Shown here piece by piece: positions 27,640-37,190 of a DNA stretch of 64,000 nucleotides; positions within the stretch are counted from its first letter, which is position 1, and each line of letters starts with the position of its first letter. The stretch is taken from assembly GCA_015489815.1 (NCBI GenBank), contig WFZA01000016.1, positions 1-64,000 on the forward strand. The letters run 5' to 3'. Below the pieces are notes generated by a model that did no database searches, was not told the origin of the DNA, and saw only the letters and a program-made list of their open reading frames with translations. The translations under genes were made by a program, and so were the position numbers. The stretch comes from Caldisericales bacterium (GTDB lineage: Bacteria > Caldisericota > Caldisericia > Caldisericales > Caldisericaceae).

Positions 27640-28634
27640 GATACCTCCTCTTTCACATTAACCGGGTGGAAGCATCGCACAAGATGATTCGGCTCAACTT
27701 CCTTGAGTTCTGGCATTTCTTTTCTACATATATCTGTTGCAAATGGGCATCGTGGATTAAAGTGGCATCCTTTGGGCATCCTATACGGACTTGGCACCAT
27801 GCCCTCTATTGCAGGTAAAGGCTCCTTTGTCTTCTCGGAAAGCAAACTCGGAATTGATTCAAGTAATCCGTAGGTATAAGGATGGTGCGGATTTTTAAAT
27901 ATACTTCTTACATCCGAATACTCAACGATTTTTCCCGTGTAAGTTACGGCTACACTATCCGTCATTTCAGCAACGAGTGCAAGGTCGTGCGTAATAAACA
28001 GAATTGCCATCCCTATTTTACGCTGAAGATCCTTCATAAGCTCAAGAATCTGTGCCTGAATTGTTACATCAAGCGCAGTGGTTGCTTCGTCTGAAATAAG
28101 TAAGTCTGGGTTACAGGAAATTGCCATTGCAATCATTGCCCTCTGTCTCATTCCACCACTCATTTCGTGTGGATATTCGTTAAACCTTTTTTTAGGATCA
28201 GGAATGCCAACAAGGTCAAGTAGCTTTATCGTTTGCTTCTTTGCTTCTTCTTCGTTTACATCCTGGTGAGTGAGGATTGCCTCCATTATCTGGTCGCCAA
28301 TCGTATAAACAGGATTTAATGCCGTCATTGGTTCCTGGAAAATCATTGCAATTTCGGAACCTCTGATCTTTCGCATTTCTTCTTCACTCTTTTTGAGCAG
28401 ATCCTCTCCCTTAAATATAATCTGCCCACCAACAATTTTACCAGGTGCATCAACAAGCCTCATAATAGAGAGAGAAGTTACACTCTTACCGCAACCACTT
28501 TCTCCAACAAGGCCAAGCACTTCACCTTTATGTATTGTAAAACTTACACCGTCAACGGCTCTTACTACACCGTCCTCCGTGTAAAAATATGTTCTCAAAT
28601 CCTTTACTTCAAGCAATACTTCTTTTTCCATCAT
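27636..28634 (-). CDS. oppD: Oligopeptide ABC transporter ATPase OppD
   Basis: The 332-residue ATPase partner has Walker [11 protein letters not shown], signature [13 protein letters not shown], Walker [13 protein letters not shown] and a C-terminal [14 protein letters not shown] motif. It pairs with OppF to energise uptake through OppBC. The spacing of 5 nt from oppC supports one transcript. Confidence 0.94.
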   Translation of the reverse strand: MMEKEVLLEVKDLRTYFYTEDGVVRAVDGVSFTIHKGEVLGLVGESGCGKSVTSLSIMRLVDAPGKIVGGQIIFKGEDLLKKSEEEMRKIRGSEIAMIFQEPMTALNPVYTIGDQIMEAILTHQDVNEEEAKKQTIKLLDLVGIPDPKKRFNEYPHEMSGGMRQRAMIAMAISCNPDLLISDEATTALDVTIQAQILELMKDLQRKIGMAILFITHDLALVAEMTDSVAVTYTGKIVEYSDVRSIFKNPHHPYTYGLLESIPSLLSEKTKEPLPAIEGMVPSPYRMPKGCHFNPRCPFATDICRKEMPELKEVEPNHLVRCFHPVNVKEEVS

Positions 28635-28639
28635 CCCAC

Positions 28640-29548
28640 CTACCTATACAATCTCGGGTCAAGCGCATCACGCAAACCATCGCCAAGGAAGTTAAACGCA
28701 AGAGTAGTAACAAGAATAGCAATTCCAGGCCACCACATAAGCCACGGCGCAGTAAGCATGAAAGTTTGTGCACCGTTCAGCATATTACCCCAGCTGGGAG
28801 TTGGCTGCCTAATTCCAAGGCCAAGAAACGAAAGTGTTGCTTCGTAAATAATGTTACCACTAATTGCAAGCGTTGCAGCAACGATAACAGGTGCCATAGA
28901 ATTAGGTAATAAATGAATCCACATAATTCTACCTGGTGTTTCCCCAATTGCTCGCGCTGCCTCAGTAAATTCTTGCTCCTTAAGAGACAGCACCTCGCCT
29001 CGCACGAGCCTTGCAACTCCCATCCAACTAAATATAGAAATGACGAAAATTATCGTCCACAGTGATCCTTTAATTACTGAGCTTAGCACTACCATCAATG
29101 GAAGAACTGGAAGCGATAACATAAAGTCAGTAAAACGCATTATAAGCATATCAGTAATACCACCAAAGTATCCTGATATAAGACCAAAGAACAAGCCTAC
29201 CGCAGCGCCAATAAAACTGCAAATAAATCCTACTGCAAGAGATACACGCCCGCCATACAGTAATCTTGACCAGGCATCTCGTCCCATATTGTCCAACCCA
29301 AGCGGATGTCCGGGCCCAGGAGGTGCAAGCTCTGGCCTTGGTGCCCACGGTACTGATTTAATGTAACTATACGGGTTATTACCGAAAGAAAGCGGACCAG
29401 CAAATACAGCCATCAAAATAAGAACTACGAGAAACCAGAGGGATACCATAGCAATTTTATGCTTTTTTAACCTCTGAAAGACTTTCCTCCAATAACTATA
29501 GCTTTCGCTTGTTTCTATTCCGCCTTCAACATAATCTTCATTTGCCAT
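28640..29548 (-). CDS. oppC: Oligopeptide ABC transporter permease OppC
   Basis: The 302-residue permease has a cytoplasmic N-terminus, one membrane helix (residues ~34-54), an external loop with HPLGLDNMGRDAWSRLLYG, and five further helices. The coupling motif EAARAIGETPGRIMWIHLLPN matches the EAA loop of binding-protein-dependent permeases. Confidence 0.94.
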   Translation of the reverse strand: MANEDYVEGGIETSESYSYWRKVFQRLKKHKIAMVSLWFLVVLILMAVFAGPLSFGNNPYSYIKSVPWAPRPELAPPGPGHPLGLDNMGRDAWSRLLYGGRVSLAVGFICSFIGAAVGLFFGLISGYFGGITDMLIMRFTDFMLSLPVLPLMVVLSSVIKGSLWTIIFVISIFSWMGVARLVRGEVLSLKEQEFTEAARAIGETPGRIMWIHLLPNSMAPVIVAATLAISGNIIYEATLSFLGLGIRQPTPSWGNMLNGAQTFMLTAPWLMWWPGIAILVTTLAFNFLGDGLRDALDPRLYR

Positions 29549-29558
29549 ACTTTTCCTC

Positions 29559-30560
29559 CTAACTATACCTTATTCTCGGGTCAGCAACAGCATAGAATAT
29601 ATCCGCAAGGAAATTACCTATTACGACGAGGATTGAGAAAATCATAATTAAAGCCATTGCAACAAATACATCCTGAGACATAACTGCATTATAGGTAAGC
29701 CTTCCTATTCCGTCAATTGCAAAAACCGTTTCCGTAATCATAGCTCCACCAATAAGGCCAGGGAAAGACAAACCTATTAGGGTAATAATTGGTATAACGG
29801 CATTTCGGAAAGCGTGTTTATAAATCACAGTACGCTCAGGCAAACCTTTTGCGCGTGCTGTCCTTACATAATCCATACTTTTTACTTCAAGCATAGAAGA
29901 GCGCATATAACGCAGCCACCCACCTACCTGAAATACAGTAAGAACTGTAATAGGCAAGGTTAAATGCCAGGCTTCGTCTAAAAATTGCATCCAACGCGGC
30001 GCTTTATCAAACATTACAGGCACACCCTTTATGATAAAAAACGCTCTGTGGTAACCTGCTGCAGGGAACCAGTGTAATTTAACAGCAAACAAATAAATAA
30101 GCATAATGCCAAACCAGAAGGTAGGCATTGACATTCCAAAGAAAGCAAAGAAAGTAAGTATGTAATCAGCAACAGAGTATTGCCTCAGTGCGGAATATAC
30201 ACCAAGAGGAATTGAAAGAATAATTGCTGCAATAAGTGATGTACTTGAGAACGCAATAGTGACAGGAATTCTTCTGCTGATTAATTGAAGCGCTGTTTGG
30301 CCCGGAGCAAGAGTGGAAAGCCCCCAACCCTGTCTTGGCCATACAAAATCCTTTAACCAATACCAAAATCTAACAACCAGGGGATCATCCCAGTGCCAGA
30401 TGTGCCTTAAACGCTGAATATCCTCAGGTCGCACATGGGGATTTAAAACAAGCACTGCAAACGGATCGCCCATTTTAGAAACGAGCCAGAAACTCACAAA
30501 AGCAATTGCGAATAAAACCGGGATGAGCTCAAGCGACCTCCTAATTAAGTAGTTTCTCAT
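29559..30560 (-). CDS. oppB: Oligopeptide ABC transporter permease OppB
   Basis: The 333-residue permease has six predicted helices, the N-terminal helix LIRRSLELIPVLFAIAFVSF and the EAA-type loop YVRTARAKGLPERTVIYKHA. The external loop after helix 1 is larger than average (residues ~30-95). It lies 91 nt after oppA, behind a stable hairpin. Confidence 0.94.
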   Translation of the reverse strand: MRNYLIRRSLELIPVLFAIAFVSFWLVSKMGDPFAVLVLNPHVRPEDIQRLRHIWHWDDPLVVRFWYWLKDFVWPRQGWGLSTLAPGQTALQLISRRIPVTIAFSSTSLIAAIILSIPLGVYSALRQYSVADYILTFFAFFGMSMPTFWFGIMLIYLFAVKLHWFPAAGYHRAFFIIKGVPVMFDKAPRWMQFLDEAWHLTLPITVLTVFQVGGWLRYMRSSMLEVKSMDYVRTARAKGLPERTVIYKHAFRNAVIPIITLIGLSFPGLIGGAMITETVFAIDGIGRLTYNAVMSQDVFVAMALIMIFSILVVIGNFLADIFYAVADPRIRYS

Positions 30561-30582
30561 ACATTATCCTCCTAACGCTTTA

Positions 30583-30615
30583 GGAGGGAAAGACGGAACC
30601 CCCATCTTTCCCTCC
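30583..30615 (-). promoter_or_regulatory. Intercistronic hairpin between oppA and oppB
   Basis: An 11-bp perfect stem (GGAGGGAAAGA / TCTTTCCCTCC) encloses an 11-nt loop. It lacks a T-run in the direction of transcription, so it is more likely an mRNA-stabilising or attenuating hairpin that raises the amount of binding protein over permease than a terminator. Confidence 0.7.
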
Positions 30616-30651
30616 TTTTCTCTATCTACTAGCGAGAGTTAGAAAACAACT

Positions 30652-32874
30652 CTATTTTTCCCAATACCAGTACTGTGCGTTCCAGGTACTTGGAGTTACA
30701 GCACTAATCGGGAAGTCGAAACCAACAAGGCCTTTGCGGATAACAGTAACTGCAACATGGAAGTTCAGGTAAAGCTCTGGAAGTTGATCGTAAACGATTG
30801 CTTGAATCTTCTTGGATGCTTCAATTCTGACTTTCGGATCAACAGAGTCATTACAAATAGTTGTCCACTTGTCAAGTTCTGCATTCTTAATTCTCGTAAA
30901 GTTCTGGCCTGCATAACCATTTGCTTTAGTAGGAATCTGTGAAGAGTTGTAAAGTGTATAAGAGCAAATATCTGCAGGATCAGATCCCCATGCAAACAGA
31001 GCGCCCTGGAAGTTTCCTGCATACCAGTCGTCAATCATTGGTCCCCAGTTCTTAGGAACATAATTCGTAGTAATACCAAGGTTCATCTTCCAGTAATGCG
31101 ACATAAATTCTATCTCTTGCTGGCGGACTGCATAACCCTGTGGTCCTTCAATATTAAGAACGACTTTCTCTCCATTAGGAGCAATTAAGTTACCATCTTT
31201 ATCCCAGGTGTAACCCGCAGATTTTAGGATAGCTTTTGCTTTTGCTGGATCATACGGATACTTACCAATGTTTGCCTTGTTGAACGCCGCAAAATTCGTA
31301 GGAATAGGACCGTAGCAGAGTGGCCTCTTGCCCATAAAGATCTTATTAGACATTTCTTTTCTATCAAGTGCAAACATCAATGCTTTACGCAGATGAATGT
31401 CTTTAAGGAACTTGTCAGTAAGGTTCAAAGTAACATGTTCCCAGTAAACAGACGGAATGTAGTAGATGTTGAATGTTTTTGTTAAGCCATTCTTCTCTGC
31501 TGCTGCTGCCTGAGGAATATCGATTCCGATTCCAGGAACAGCACCGTCGAGTTTACCTGCCATAAGCTGCATAAGCATTGTATTGGTGTTAGGTGTGAAG
31601 TAGAAAATGAATGTATCCAGAAGTCCCTGGCCTGCCCAGTAGTTCGGGTTTCTCTTTAAGATGATGTAGTTTCCTCTTGACCAATCTGCAACTTCATACG
31701 GACCACTGTAAACTGGATGCTCATTAAAGTCACAGGAATTAATGTTTGCAGGATTCTTATCAAAAATTGGCTTTAAGATGTGTGCAGGATAGACACCTGC
31801 GCCTGCAACACCGTACTGTGCCCAAATCGAAAGCTGCTTCCAGTATACGATAATTGTATACGGATCTGGAGTTTCGATTTTTGCAACTTTATCTGCTACA
31901 TCTCTCGATGTAACCTGAACTTTGTTGTTCTCTGTCATCTTCCACGCAAATACATAATCCGCTGCGGTAACAGGCTGGCCATCCGCCCACTTAACGCCTT
32001 TTCTTAACTTCCAGATCGTTTTCATCGTGTGGGCTTTTTCGTTGATAATCCATGTGCCATTTGCCTCAGAAGGAATGTACTTTGCTTCTACAGGATAAAG
32101 TTTACCAGAAGGAAGAGTTGCAGCTTCACCTTCTGCAACAGGTCCAAGAATTTCGTACATCGTCATACTCGAGTCAAGTGCAGTAAACAATGTTTTCGGC
32201 TCTTCGGACACTGCATAAGCAAACTTTCCACCTTTTACAGGTGGCTTAAGAATCATGTAAATAGAATATGCACATTCCGCCCTTGTCGCAGGATCTCTCG
32301 GCCTGATGTTTCTATTGCTATCCCACTTGAGAAGCTGGTATGAAGGCCTAACTGCAAGAGTCATTGCGCCCTTTGCCCAGGAATCTACTTTATCTTCGTC
32401 GTTTGAGAATGTTGCAAAGATTAAGTTAGGATCATTTGCTTCTTTTTCCTTGCCAAGCACTCTAATCTCAAGAACAGCAAGCTGCTCTCTCGTGATTGGA
32501 TCTGCAGGTCCAAACTTACCGTTGCCATAACCCTTAATGTAACCTGCTTTTACTGCTGCCTCTACATAACCATAGGACCAACGAGATTTTGGTACATCTG
32601 TAAATGTAGGAGTTGCAGGTTTGTAAAGTTTAAGGCCTTTTGCAACAACGATCATTTTTGCGAATTGCTCACGCGTTACCTTTGCTTCAGGTTTGAATGT
32701 CCCATCCGGGAATCCTTTAATAACGCCTTTACTCACAAGATAATCAATCTGTTTTTTTGCCCAGTAATTTGCCGGGACATCAGGAAAACCTGCTGCACTT
32801 GCTGGTGCAGGTCTCACTGCAAAGAATACAAGCACCATTGAAAGTGCTAATACGACTGCTAATAACTTCTTCAT
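30652..32874 (-). CDS. SLH-domain oligopeptide-binding protein (OppA fusion)
   Basis: The 740-residue exported protein begins with a signal peptide cut after ASA (residue 27), carries S-layer homology repeats at about 29-81 (FPDVPANYWAKKQIDYL) and 89-140 (FTDVPKSRWSYGYVEAA), a divergent third at 155-210, and then a family 5 solute-binding domain (~215-740). It contains no lipobox, so the SLH domains replace the usual lipid anchor and would bind the cell-wall polymer. It heads oppBCDF and has a strong AAAGGAGG site. No unambiguous sigma-A promoter was found in the 88 nt upstream; read-through from the sigma-factor genes is possible. Confidence 0.92.
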   Translation of the reverse strand: MKKLLAVVLALSMVLVFFAVRPAPASAAGFPDVPANYWAKKQIDYLVSKGVIKGFPDGTFKPEAKVTREQFAKMIVVAKGLKLYKPATPTFTDVPKSRWSYGYVEAAVKAGYIKGYGNGKFGPADPITREQLAVLEIRVLGKEKEANDPNLIFATFSNDEDKVDSWAKGAMTLAVRPSYQLLKWDSNRNIRPRDPATRAECAYSIYMILKPPVKGGKFAYAVSEEPKTLFTALDSSMTMYEILGPVAEGEAATLPSGKLYPVEAKYIPSEANGTWIINEKAHTMKTIWKLRKGVKWADGQPVTAADYVFAWKMTENNKVQVTSRDVADKVAKIETPDPYTIIVYWKQLSIWAQYGVAGAGVYPAHILKPIFDKNPANINSCDFNEHPVYSGPYEVADWSRGNYIILKRNPNYWAGQGLLDTFIFYFTPNTNTMLMQLMAGKLDGAVPGIGIDIPQAAAAEKNGLTKTFNIYYIPSVYWEHVTLNLTDKFLKDIHLRKALMFALDRKEMSNKIFMGKRPLCYGPIPTNFAAFNKANIGKYPYDPAKAKAILKSAGYTWDKDGNLIAPNGEKVVLNIEGPQGYAVRQQEIEFMSHYWKMNLGITTNYVPKNWGPMIDDWYAGNFQGALFAWGSDPADICSYTLYNSSQIPTKANGYAGQNFTRIKNAELDKWTTICNDSVDPKVRIEASKKIQAIVYDQLPELYLNFHVAVTVIRKGLVGFDFPISAVTPSTWNAQYWYWEK

Positions 32875-32962
32875 AGATCAGTCCTCCTTTCGACTGTAAA
32901 TTTTTTAATGTTAGCAATCCTTTTCATAGGTTGTTTCAGCCTATCACCTCCCCTAATTTATT

Positions 32963-33436
32963 CTATTGAAATATTGCAAATTGGCCAATAGGCCAATACA
33001 GTATAGCACGGTTTTTTTCATTATACAAAATTCGCAATGTTTTTCTGTTCCCAAAATTATAAGAAGCAACTTTTACTATATCGTCGTGTGCATTATTGGA
33101 AGAAGTGTGCACTGGAGCATACAACGCTCCAACCGGCCTGAATAGCATAAAAAACATCAGCAAAGCCGCACTAAGTGCCGTAGAGCTAAATAGAATCCTT
33201 GTAACATTTCTTCGCTCTTTAAATTCTTTCACAAATTTTTTACTTAAATTTCTATATAACCGAGATTTAAACTCAATACTGGCCTTTGACTGCTCTTCCT
33301 TTAAAAAAAGTGATAATTCCACACTTTCCAGGAGATTCTCGTCTCCTTTTACAAATCTATAGTCTGGGGAGGAATCCTTTAGTAATTCCTCTAAAAATTT
33401 ACTAAACTTTTCTTCTTTTTTTATTTGCTTATTCAT
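32963..33436 (-). CDS. Single-pass membrane protein, putative anti-sigma factor
   Basis: This 157-residue protein matches no family I recognise. Residues 1-80 are highly charged and helical (two predicted helices around 4-20 and 35-75), one membrane helix spans ~83-100, and a short external domain of ~55 residues follows, ending GQFAIFQ. No zinc-anti-sigma HxxxCxxC motif is present. The gene overlaps the ECF sigma gene by 8 bp, the standard place and topology for an anti-sigma factor, so that role is inferred from context. Confidence 0.6.
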   Translation of the reverse strand: MNKQIKKEEKFSKFLEELLKDSSPDYRFVKGDENLLESVELSLFLKEEQSKASIEFKSRLYRNLSKKFVKEFKERRNVTRILFSSTALSAALLMFFMLFRPVGALYAPVHTSSNNAHDDIVKVASYNFGNRKTLRILYNEKNRAILYWPIGQFAIFQ

Positions 33437-33998
33437 GCCTCATCTTCTCCTTTACTACATTTCTTAACTTTTGAATTGCCCTAAACTGCAAAACTTTTAC
33501 TGCACCCACACTTTTCCCCATTATGTTTGCAATTTCTTTTAAACTTTTATTTTTAAAGAATCTTAATTCAATCACTTCTCTATATTGCTCTGGCAAATCA
33601 TTAAGTGATGCATTTATTATTTCCTTAATTTCCTCCCTCTCAGCGGTAACATACGGGTCGTCAATAGGAGGATTTAATATAATATTCCACCTTTCTTCAA
33701 AAGGAAGCACAGAAAATCCAGTTTGTTTCCTAAAGTAGTCCCTTACCACATTCCTCTCTATCGTGTACATCCAGACATCCAATCCTCCTTCAAACCGCTC
33801 CTCAAAATTTCTGAATCCTTTCAACGCCTTTAAAAATGTCTCTTCAGTAATATCTTCTGCATCAGATCTATTTTTCACCTTACGATAAGCATACTTATAT
33901 ACCTTTTCAAAAAATCTCTCGTAAAATTCTTTAAAAGCGCCTTCCTTACCATTAACGATGTCCTTTACAAGCGCTATGTCGCTTTTGTATCTTTTCAC
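33429..33998 (-). CDS. ECF-type RNA polymerase sigma factor
   Basis: The 189-residue protein has sigma region 2 (AFKEFYERFFEKVYKYAYRK, NRSDAEDITEETFLKALKGF, residues 19-68) and region 4 (LPEQYREVIELRFFKNKSLK, EIANIMGKSVGAVKVLQFRA, ~128-175), without regions 1 and 3. GTG 33998 is chosen as start because AGGTGA lies just upstream. A candidate ECF promoter directly upstream suggests it drives its own gene. The 8-bp overlap with the downstream membrane protein links the two. Confidence 0.93.
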   Translation of the reverse strand: MKRYKSDIALVKDIVNGKEGAFKEFYERFFEKVYKYAYRKVKNRSDAEDITEETFLKALKGFRNFEERFEGGLDVWMYTIERNVVRDYFRKQTGFSVLPFEERWNIILNPPIDDPYVTAEREEIKEIINASLNDLPEQYREVIELRFFKNKSLKEIANIMGKSVGAVKVLQFRAIQKLRNVVKEKMRHE

Positions 33999-34010
33999 TT
34001 ATCACCTATA

Positions 34011-34038
34011 TAAACGCATAATTTTGAAAAAGGTTACA
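34011..34038 (-). promoter_or_regulatory. Candidate ECF-sigma autoregulatory promoter
   Basis: Minus-strand TGTAAC (34038-34033) and CGTTTA (34016-34011) are separated by 16 bp. This matches the general ECF pattern (TGWAAC, 16-17 bp, CGTnnn) known from Bacillus SigW/SigX-type promoters, and it sits between the hlyD-like stop and the sigma gene. No comparable sigma-A pair was seen there. Confidence 0.6.
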
Positions 34039-34039
34039 C

Positions 34040-34894
34040 TTATTCATTAAAAATTTCATTTTCTTTTACGAGATGCGGAGTTTCCACGACAATTAGAGTT
34101 GTCTCTTCTACATTAACATTGGCGAGCAGATAACCACCGTGTAATCTATACATTTTTGCAGGCAGAAATTTTATAATACCATTCTCCACAATAAAAATTC
34201 CTTTTTTGCCGTTACAAACAGCTACCGTAGAGGTTTTTATTTTAACGCCTTTCTTAAATCCATTAAGCATTTCAAATGTATTCTTATTTATAAAGTATTT
34301 TAGGAATTCGTTGCCCGAAAAAATGGTATAGCCTTTCCCTGTATACATCCAATGAAGTGGAAAAGTAATTCCATTCAGATAAATATAAACAACCTGCTGT
34401 TTGTAATGTCCCTCCAAACTAACAAAAAAATTATCATTATTAATAATAGAGCAAACTATCTCGTTCTTATGGACGAATCCTTTATTCCAATCAAATTGTA
34501 TTTTAGAAGGAGACTTTAAAAAATTTTGTATAGAGCCTATGTATTTGTTAAATTTACCCCACACAATTAATCCCGAAGACGGAGTAACCAGATCCACAGT
34601 GTATTCGTCGTTTACTACCCTACCAACAACATCACCTTTATTAACAAAACTATAATTTCCAACGAGCCTTTCAATTTTTCCGTCCATCGAAGCATACACA
34701 GGCTTTGCAATAAACACCACACTGCCTTTAGCAGTAGTATAAACCGGATACAAGGCAACTTTTTTATTCATTACCCTGACACGAGTACTTTTTAGAAACC
34801 CGTGAAACTGAGCAAGCGCAGAAATTATAAGAAAGAAACTAAGTAGTAAAAGTATAATTCTTGCTGCTGCTCTTCCGAATGAAAACTCATTCAT
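34040..34894 (-). CDS. HlyD-like membrane-anchored protein of the division cluster
   Basis: A 284-residue protein with one N-terminal membrane helix (residues ~10-30) and an external portion. Residues ~60-115 (VYASMDGKIERLVGNYSFVN, KGDVVGRVVN, VTPSSGLIVWG) resemble the biotinyl-lipoyl-like half-motifs of HlyD/membrane-fusion proteins, and 140-150 and 250-284 add beta strands. Related proteins occur near sepF or ftsZ in some clostridia and deep-branching bacteria, with unknown function. It lies 6 nt after ftsZ in the same unit. Confidence 0.6.
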   Translation of the reverse strand: MNEFSFGRAAARIILLLLSFFLIISALAQFHGFLKSTRVRVMNKKVALYPVYTTAKGSVVFIAKPVYASMDGKIERLVGNYSFVNKGDVVGRVVNDEYTVDLVTPSSGLIVWGKFNKYIGSIQNFLKSPSKIQFDWNKGFVHKNEIVCSIINNDNFFVSLEGHYKQQVVYIYLNGITFPLHWMYTGKGYTIFSGNEFLKYFINKNTFEMLNGFKKGVKIKTSTVAVCNGKKGIFIVENGIIKFLPAKMYRLHGGYLLANVNVEETTLIVVETPHLVKENEIFNE

Positions 34895-34900
34895 TCTGGA

Positions 34901-35968
34901 TTAATACTTTTTAGATTTTTTCCTGAAAATTGCAGGTATTTCTATGTCACCAGTATCGATTTCGTCAAGTTTAGGTAGCTTTCTTCCTTTTAGATGCTTT
35001 GCAGAACGCTCCTGTTTAATTTTCTTTTCAAAGCCTGCGGCTATCACTGAGATTCTAATTTCGTCGTCAAGGGATTCGTCTATTACTGCACCAAAGATTA
35101 CATTGGCATCGTCGTTGGTTGCAGATTTTATAACCTCGGCCGCTTCGTTAATTTCGTAAAGTGTAAGGTTGTTACTTCCGGTAACATTCAATAAAATTTT
35201 CATAGCACCTTCCACAGAGAACTCCAAAAGAGGACTGGACAAAGCTCGCTCAGCTGCTTCTTTTGCTCTGTTTTCGCCTCGCCCTACACCAAGCCCAAGC
35301 CATGCATTTCCTGCATTTTCAAGCACGGTCCTTACATCTGCAAAGTCTACATTAACTATTCCAGGAGTCGTTATAAGATCAGAAATACTCTTCACGGCAA
35401 GGAGCAAAACATTATCTGCAATTTTGAATGCTTCGTTTAAAGGAGTTTTTTTACTAACGAGGGATAAAAGTTTGTCGTTAGAGATCGTAATAATCGTATC
35501 TACATTAGGGGTAAGTTCTTTAATACCTTCTTCTGCAACTTTCATTCTGTGCTTACCCTCAAATCCAAAAGGCTTTGTTACCACGGCAACAGTCAATATA
35601 CCTAACTCCTTTGCAATGGAAGCAATAACTGGAGAAGCACCTGTTCCTGTACCACCACCCATACCTGCGGTAATAAACAAAAGATCAGCACCTTCTATGA
35701 TTTTGCGGAGTTCATCCTTGCTTTCTTCGGCAGATTTTTTACCTATTTCAGGGAAAGAGCCTGCACCAAGTCCACCCGTCGTTCTTGCCCCGATCTGCAC
35801 TTTCTTCTCTGCATTGCTTAACGCAAGCACCTGTACATCTGTATTTACGGCAATAAATTCTACACCTTGAACTCCCTCTTCAATCATTCTATTAACGGCA
35901 TTGCCTCCACCGCCACCTACACCTATAACCTTTATTACTGCCTGTGCGTGTTCCCATGGATCTAACAT
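34901..35968 (-). CDS. ftsZ: Cell division GTPase FtsZ
   Basis: FtsZ polymerises into the division ring. The 355 residues contain [11 protein letters not shown], the tubulin signature [10 protein letters not shown], and the synergy loop [11 protein letters not shown]. The usual disordered linker is short (~25 residues), followed by a C-terminal peptide [13 protein letters not shown], matching the conserved FtsA-binding tail. It lies 13 nt after ftsA. Confidence 0.98.
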   Translation of the reverse strand: MLDPWEHAQAVIKVIGVGGGGGNAVNRMIEEGVQGVEFIAVNTDVQVLALSNAEKKVQIGARTTGGLGAGSFPEIGKKSAEESKDELRKIIEGADLLFITAGMGGGTGTGASPVIASIAKELGILTVAVVTKPFGFEGKHRMKVAEEGIKELTPNVDTIITISNDKLLSLVSKKTPLNEAFKIADNVLLLAVKSISDLITTPGIVNVDFADVRTVLENAGNAWLGLGVGRGENRAKEAAERALSSPLLEFSVEGAMKILLNVTGSNNLTLYEINEAAEVIKSATNDDANVIFGAVIDESLDDEIRISVIAAGFEKKIKQERSAKHLKGRKLPKLDEIDTGDIEIPAIFRKKSKKY

Positions 35969-35981
35969 ATTTTATACCCTC

Positions 35982-37190
35982 CTAAAATCCAAAAATGTCT
36001 TTAAGCCAGGAGAGATCTTTCCACTCTCCAAAAGAATGCTTTCTACTGATACCTTTAGACTTTGCATAATTTATAAGACCGACAATTGCTGCATTTTCAG
36101 GTTTTTTAATAGCACCAATAGATACGCCCTCATCTCCTGGATATCCAATTCTGACTGGAAGCTCCAGAATCTCCTGAGCTTTCTTGTCTATACCCTGCAA
36201 ATTAGCACTTCCGCCAGTTAATACAATACCGGCGTTCATATTGCTCCAATACCCCTTTTTCGTGAGCTGGAAACGGATATTCTCAAATATTTCTTCTACT
36301 CGAGAAGTAATAATCTCCCCAATTTGCATTTTAGGGACCATTACATTCTTATTGCCTGCAATTCCCTCAACTTCTATTTCGCCTTCTATTTCATCATCGC
36401 TAGTTATAACAAATCCGTGCTCCTTTTTAATCTCCTCTGCCTTATTCAGGGGGATTTTCAGCACATAAGCAAGATCACGCGTAATGTAAGCGCCAGCCAT
36501 AGGAAAAATTTCAGTAAACTGGATGTTTCCCTCTGCAAAAGAAATAATGTCCGCAGTGCCTGCACCCAAATCAATCAAAGTTACGCCAAGTTCTTTTTCC
36601 TCCTCACGCAAAGCAGAATAAGACGATGCAAAAGATTGAAGAACAAACTCTCCTACTTCTAATCCTGCATTCTTTACTGAACGCTTTATATTTCTCAGAA
36701 CAGTGCTAGAACCCGTAACTATGTGGACTTCCTCTTCAAACTTTATTCCAGCCATTCCAATAGGATTTCTAATTCCACCCTGACCATCTATTATAAACTG
36801 CCGTGGCAATACATGGATAATTTCCTGATTTGGCTGTAGCATTATTACTTTTGCAGACTCTTCTGCACGCCTCACATCTTCCCTTGTAATTTCGCGCCCC
36901 TCGCGAGAAACGACAATGGTACCCTTATTATTTACGGAATTTATGTGGATTCCGCTCACTGTGGAAAACACCGTAGAAACCTTTTTCCCACACATATTTT
37001 CCGCTTGCTCTCGTGCTTTCGCAATGGATTCAGACGCCTTTTCAAGGTCTACAACAGCCCCTCTGTCTACCCCCCTGCTCAAGGCAGTACCAAACCCAAC
37101 AATTACGGGACCATTATCGTCCAACTCTGCAATTGCAAATTTTATCGTGCCGCTCCCAAGATCCAATGCAGCAATAAGTTTTTCGTTCAT
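35982..37190 (-). CDS. ftsA: Cell division protein FtsA
   Basis: FtsA is the actin-like ATPase that tethers FtsZ to the membrane. Family motifs include IAALDLGSGTIKFAI, the SHS2/1C subdomain region (RGAVVDLEKA), VTLIDLGAGTADI and IVLTGGSANLQGI, and a C-terminal amphipathic helix (WKDLSWLKDIF). ATG 37190 is preferred over GTG 37205 because it makes a 4-bp ATGA overlap with the ftsQ stop, the coupling used throughout this cluster, and because family members start MxEKLI. Confidence 0.95.
   Translation of the reverse strand: MNEKLIAALDLGSGTIKFAIAELDDNGPVIVGFGTALSRGVDRGAVVDLEKASESIAKAREQAENMCGKKVSTVFSTVSGIHINSVNNKGTIVVSREGREITREDVRRAEESAKVIMLQPNQEIIHVLPRQFIIDGQGGIRNPIGMAGIKFEEEVHIVTGSSTVLRNIKRSVKNAGLEVGEFVLQSFASSYSALREEEKELGVTLIDLGAGTADIISFAEGNIQFTEIFPMAGAYITRDLAYVLKIPLNKAEEIKKEHGFVITSDDEIEGEIEVEGIAGNKNVMVPKMQIGEIITSRVEEIFENIRFQLTKKGYWSNMNAGIVLTGGSANLQGIDKKAQEILELPVRIGYPGDEGVSIGAIKKPENAAIVGLINYAKSKGISRKHSFGEWKDLSWLKDIFGF

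Noticed and set aside
30583-30615. Terminator after oppA
   Set aside because: There is no T-run after the hairpin in the direction of transcription, and oppBCDF depends on the same transcript.
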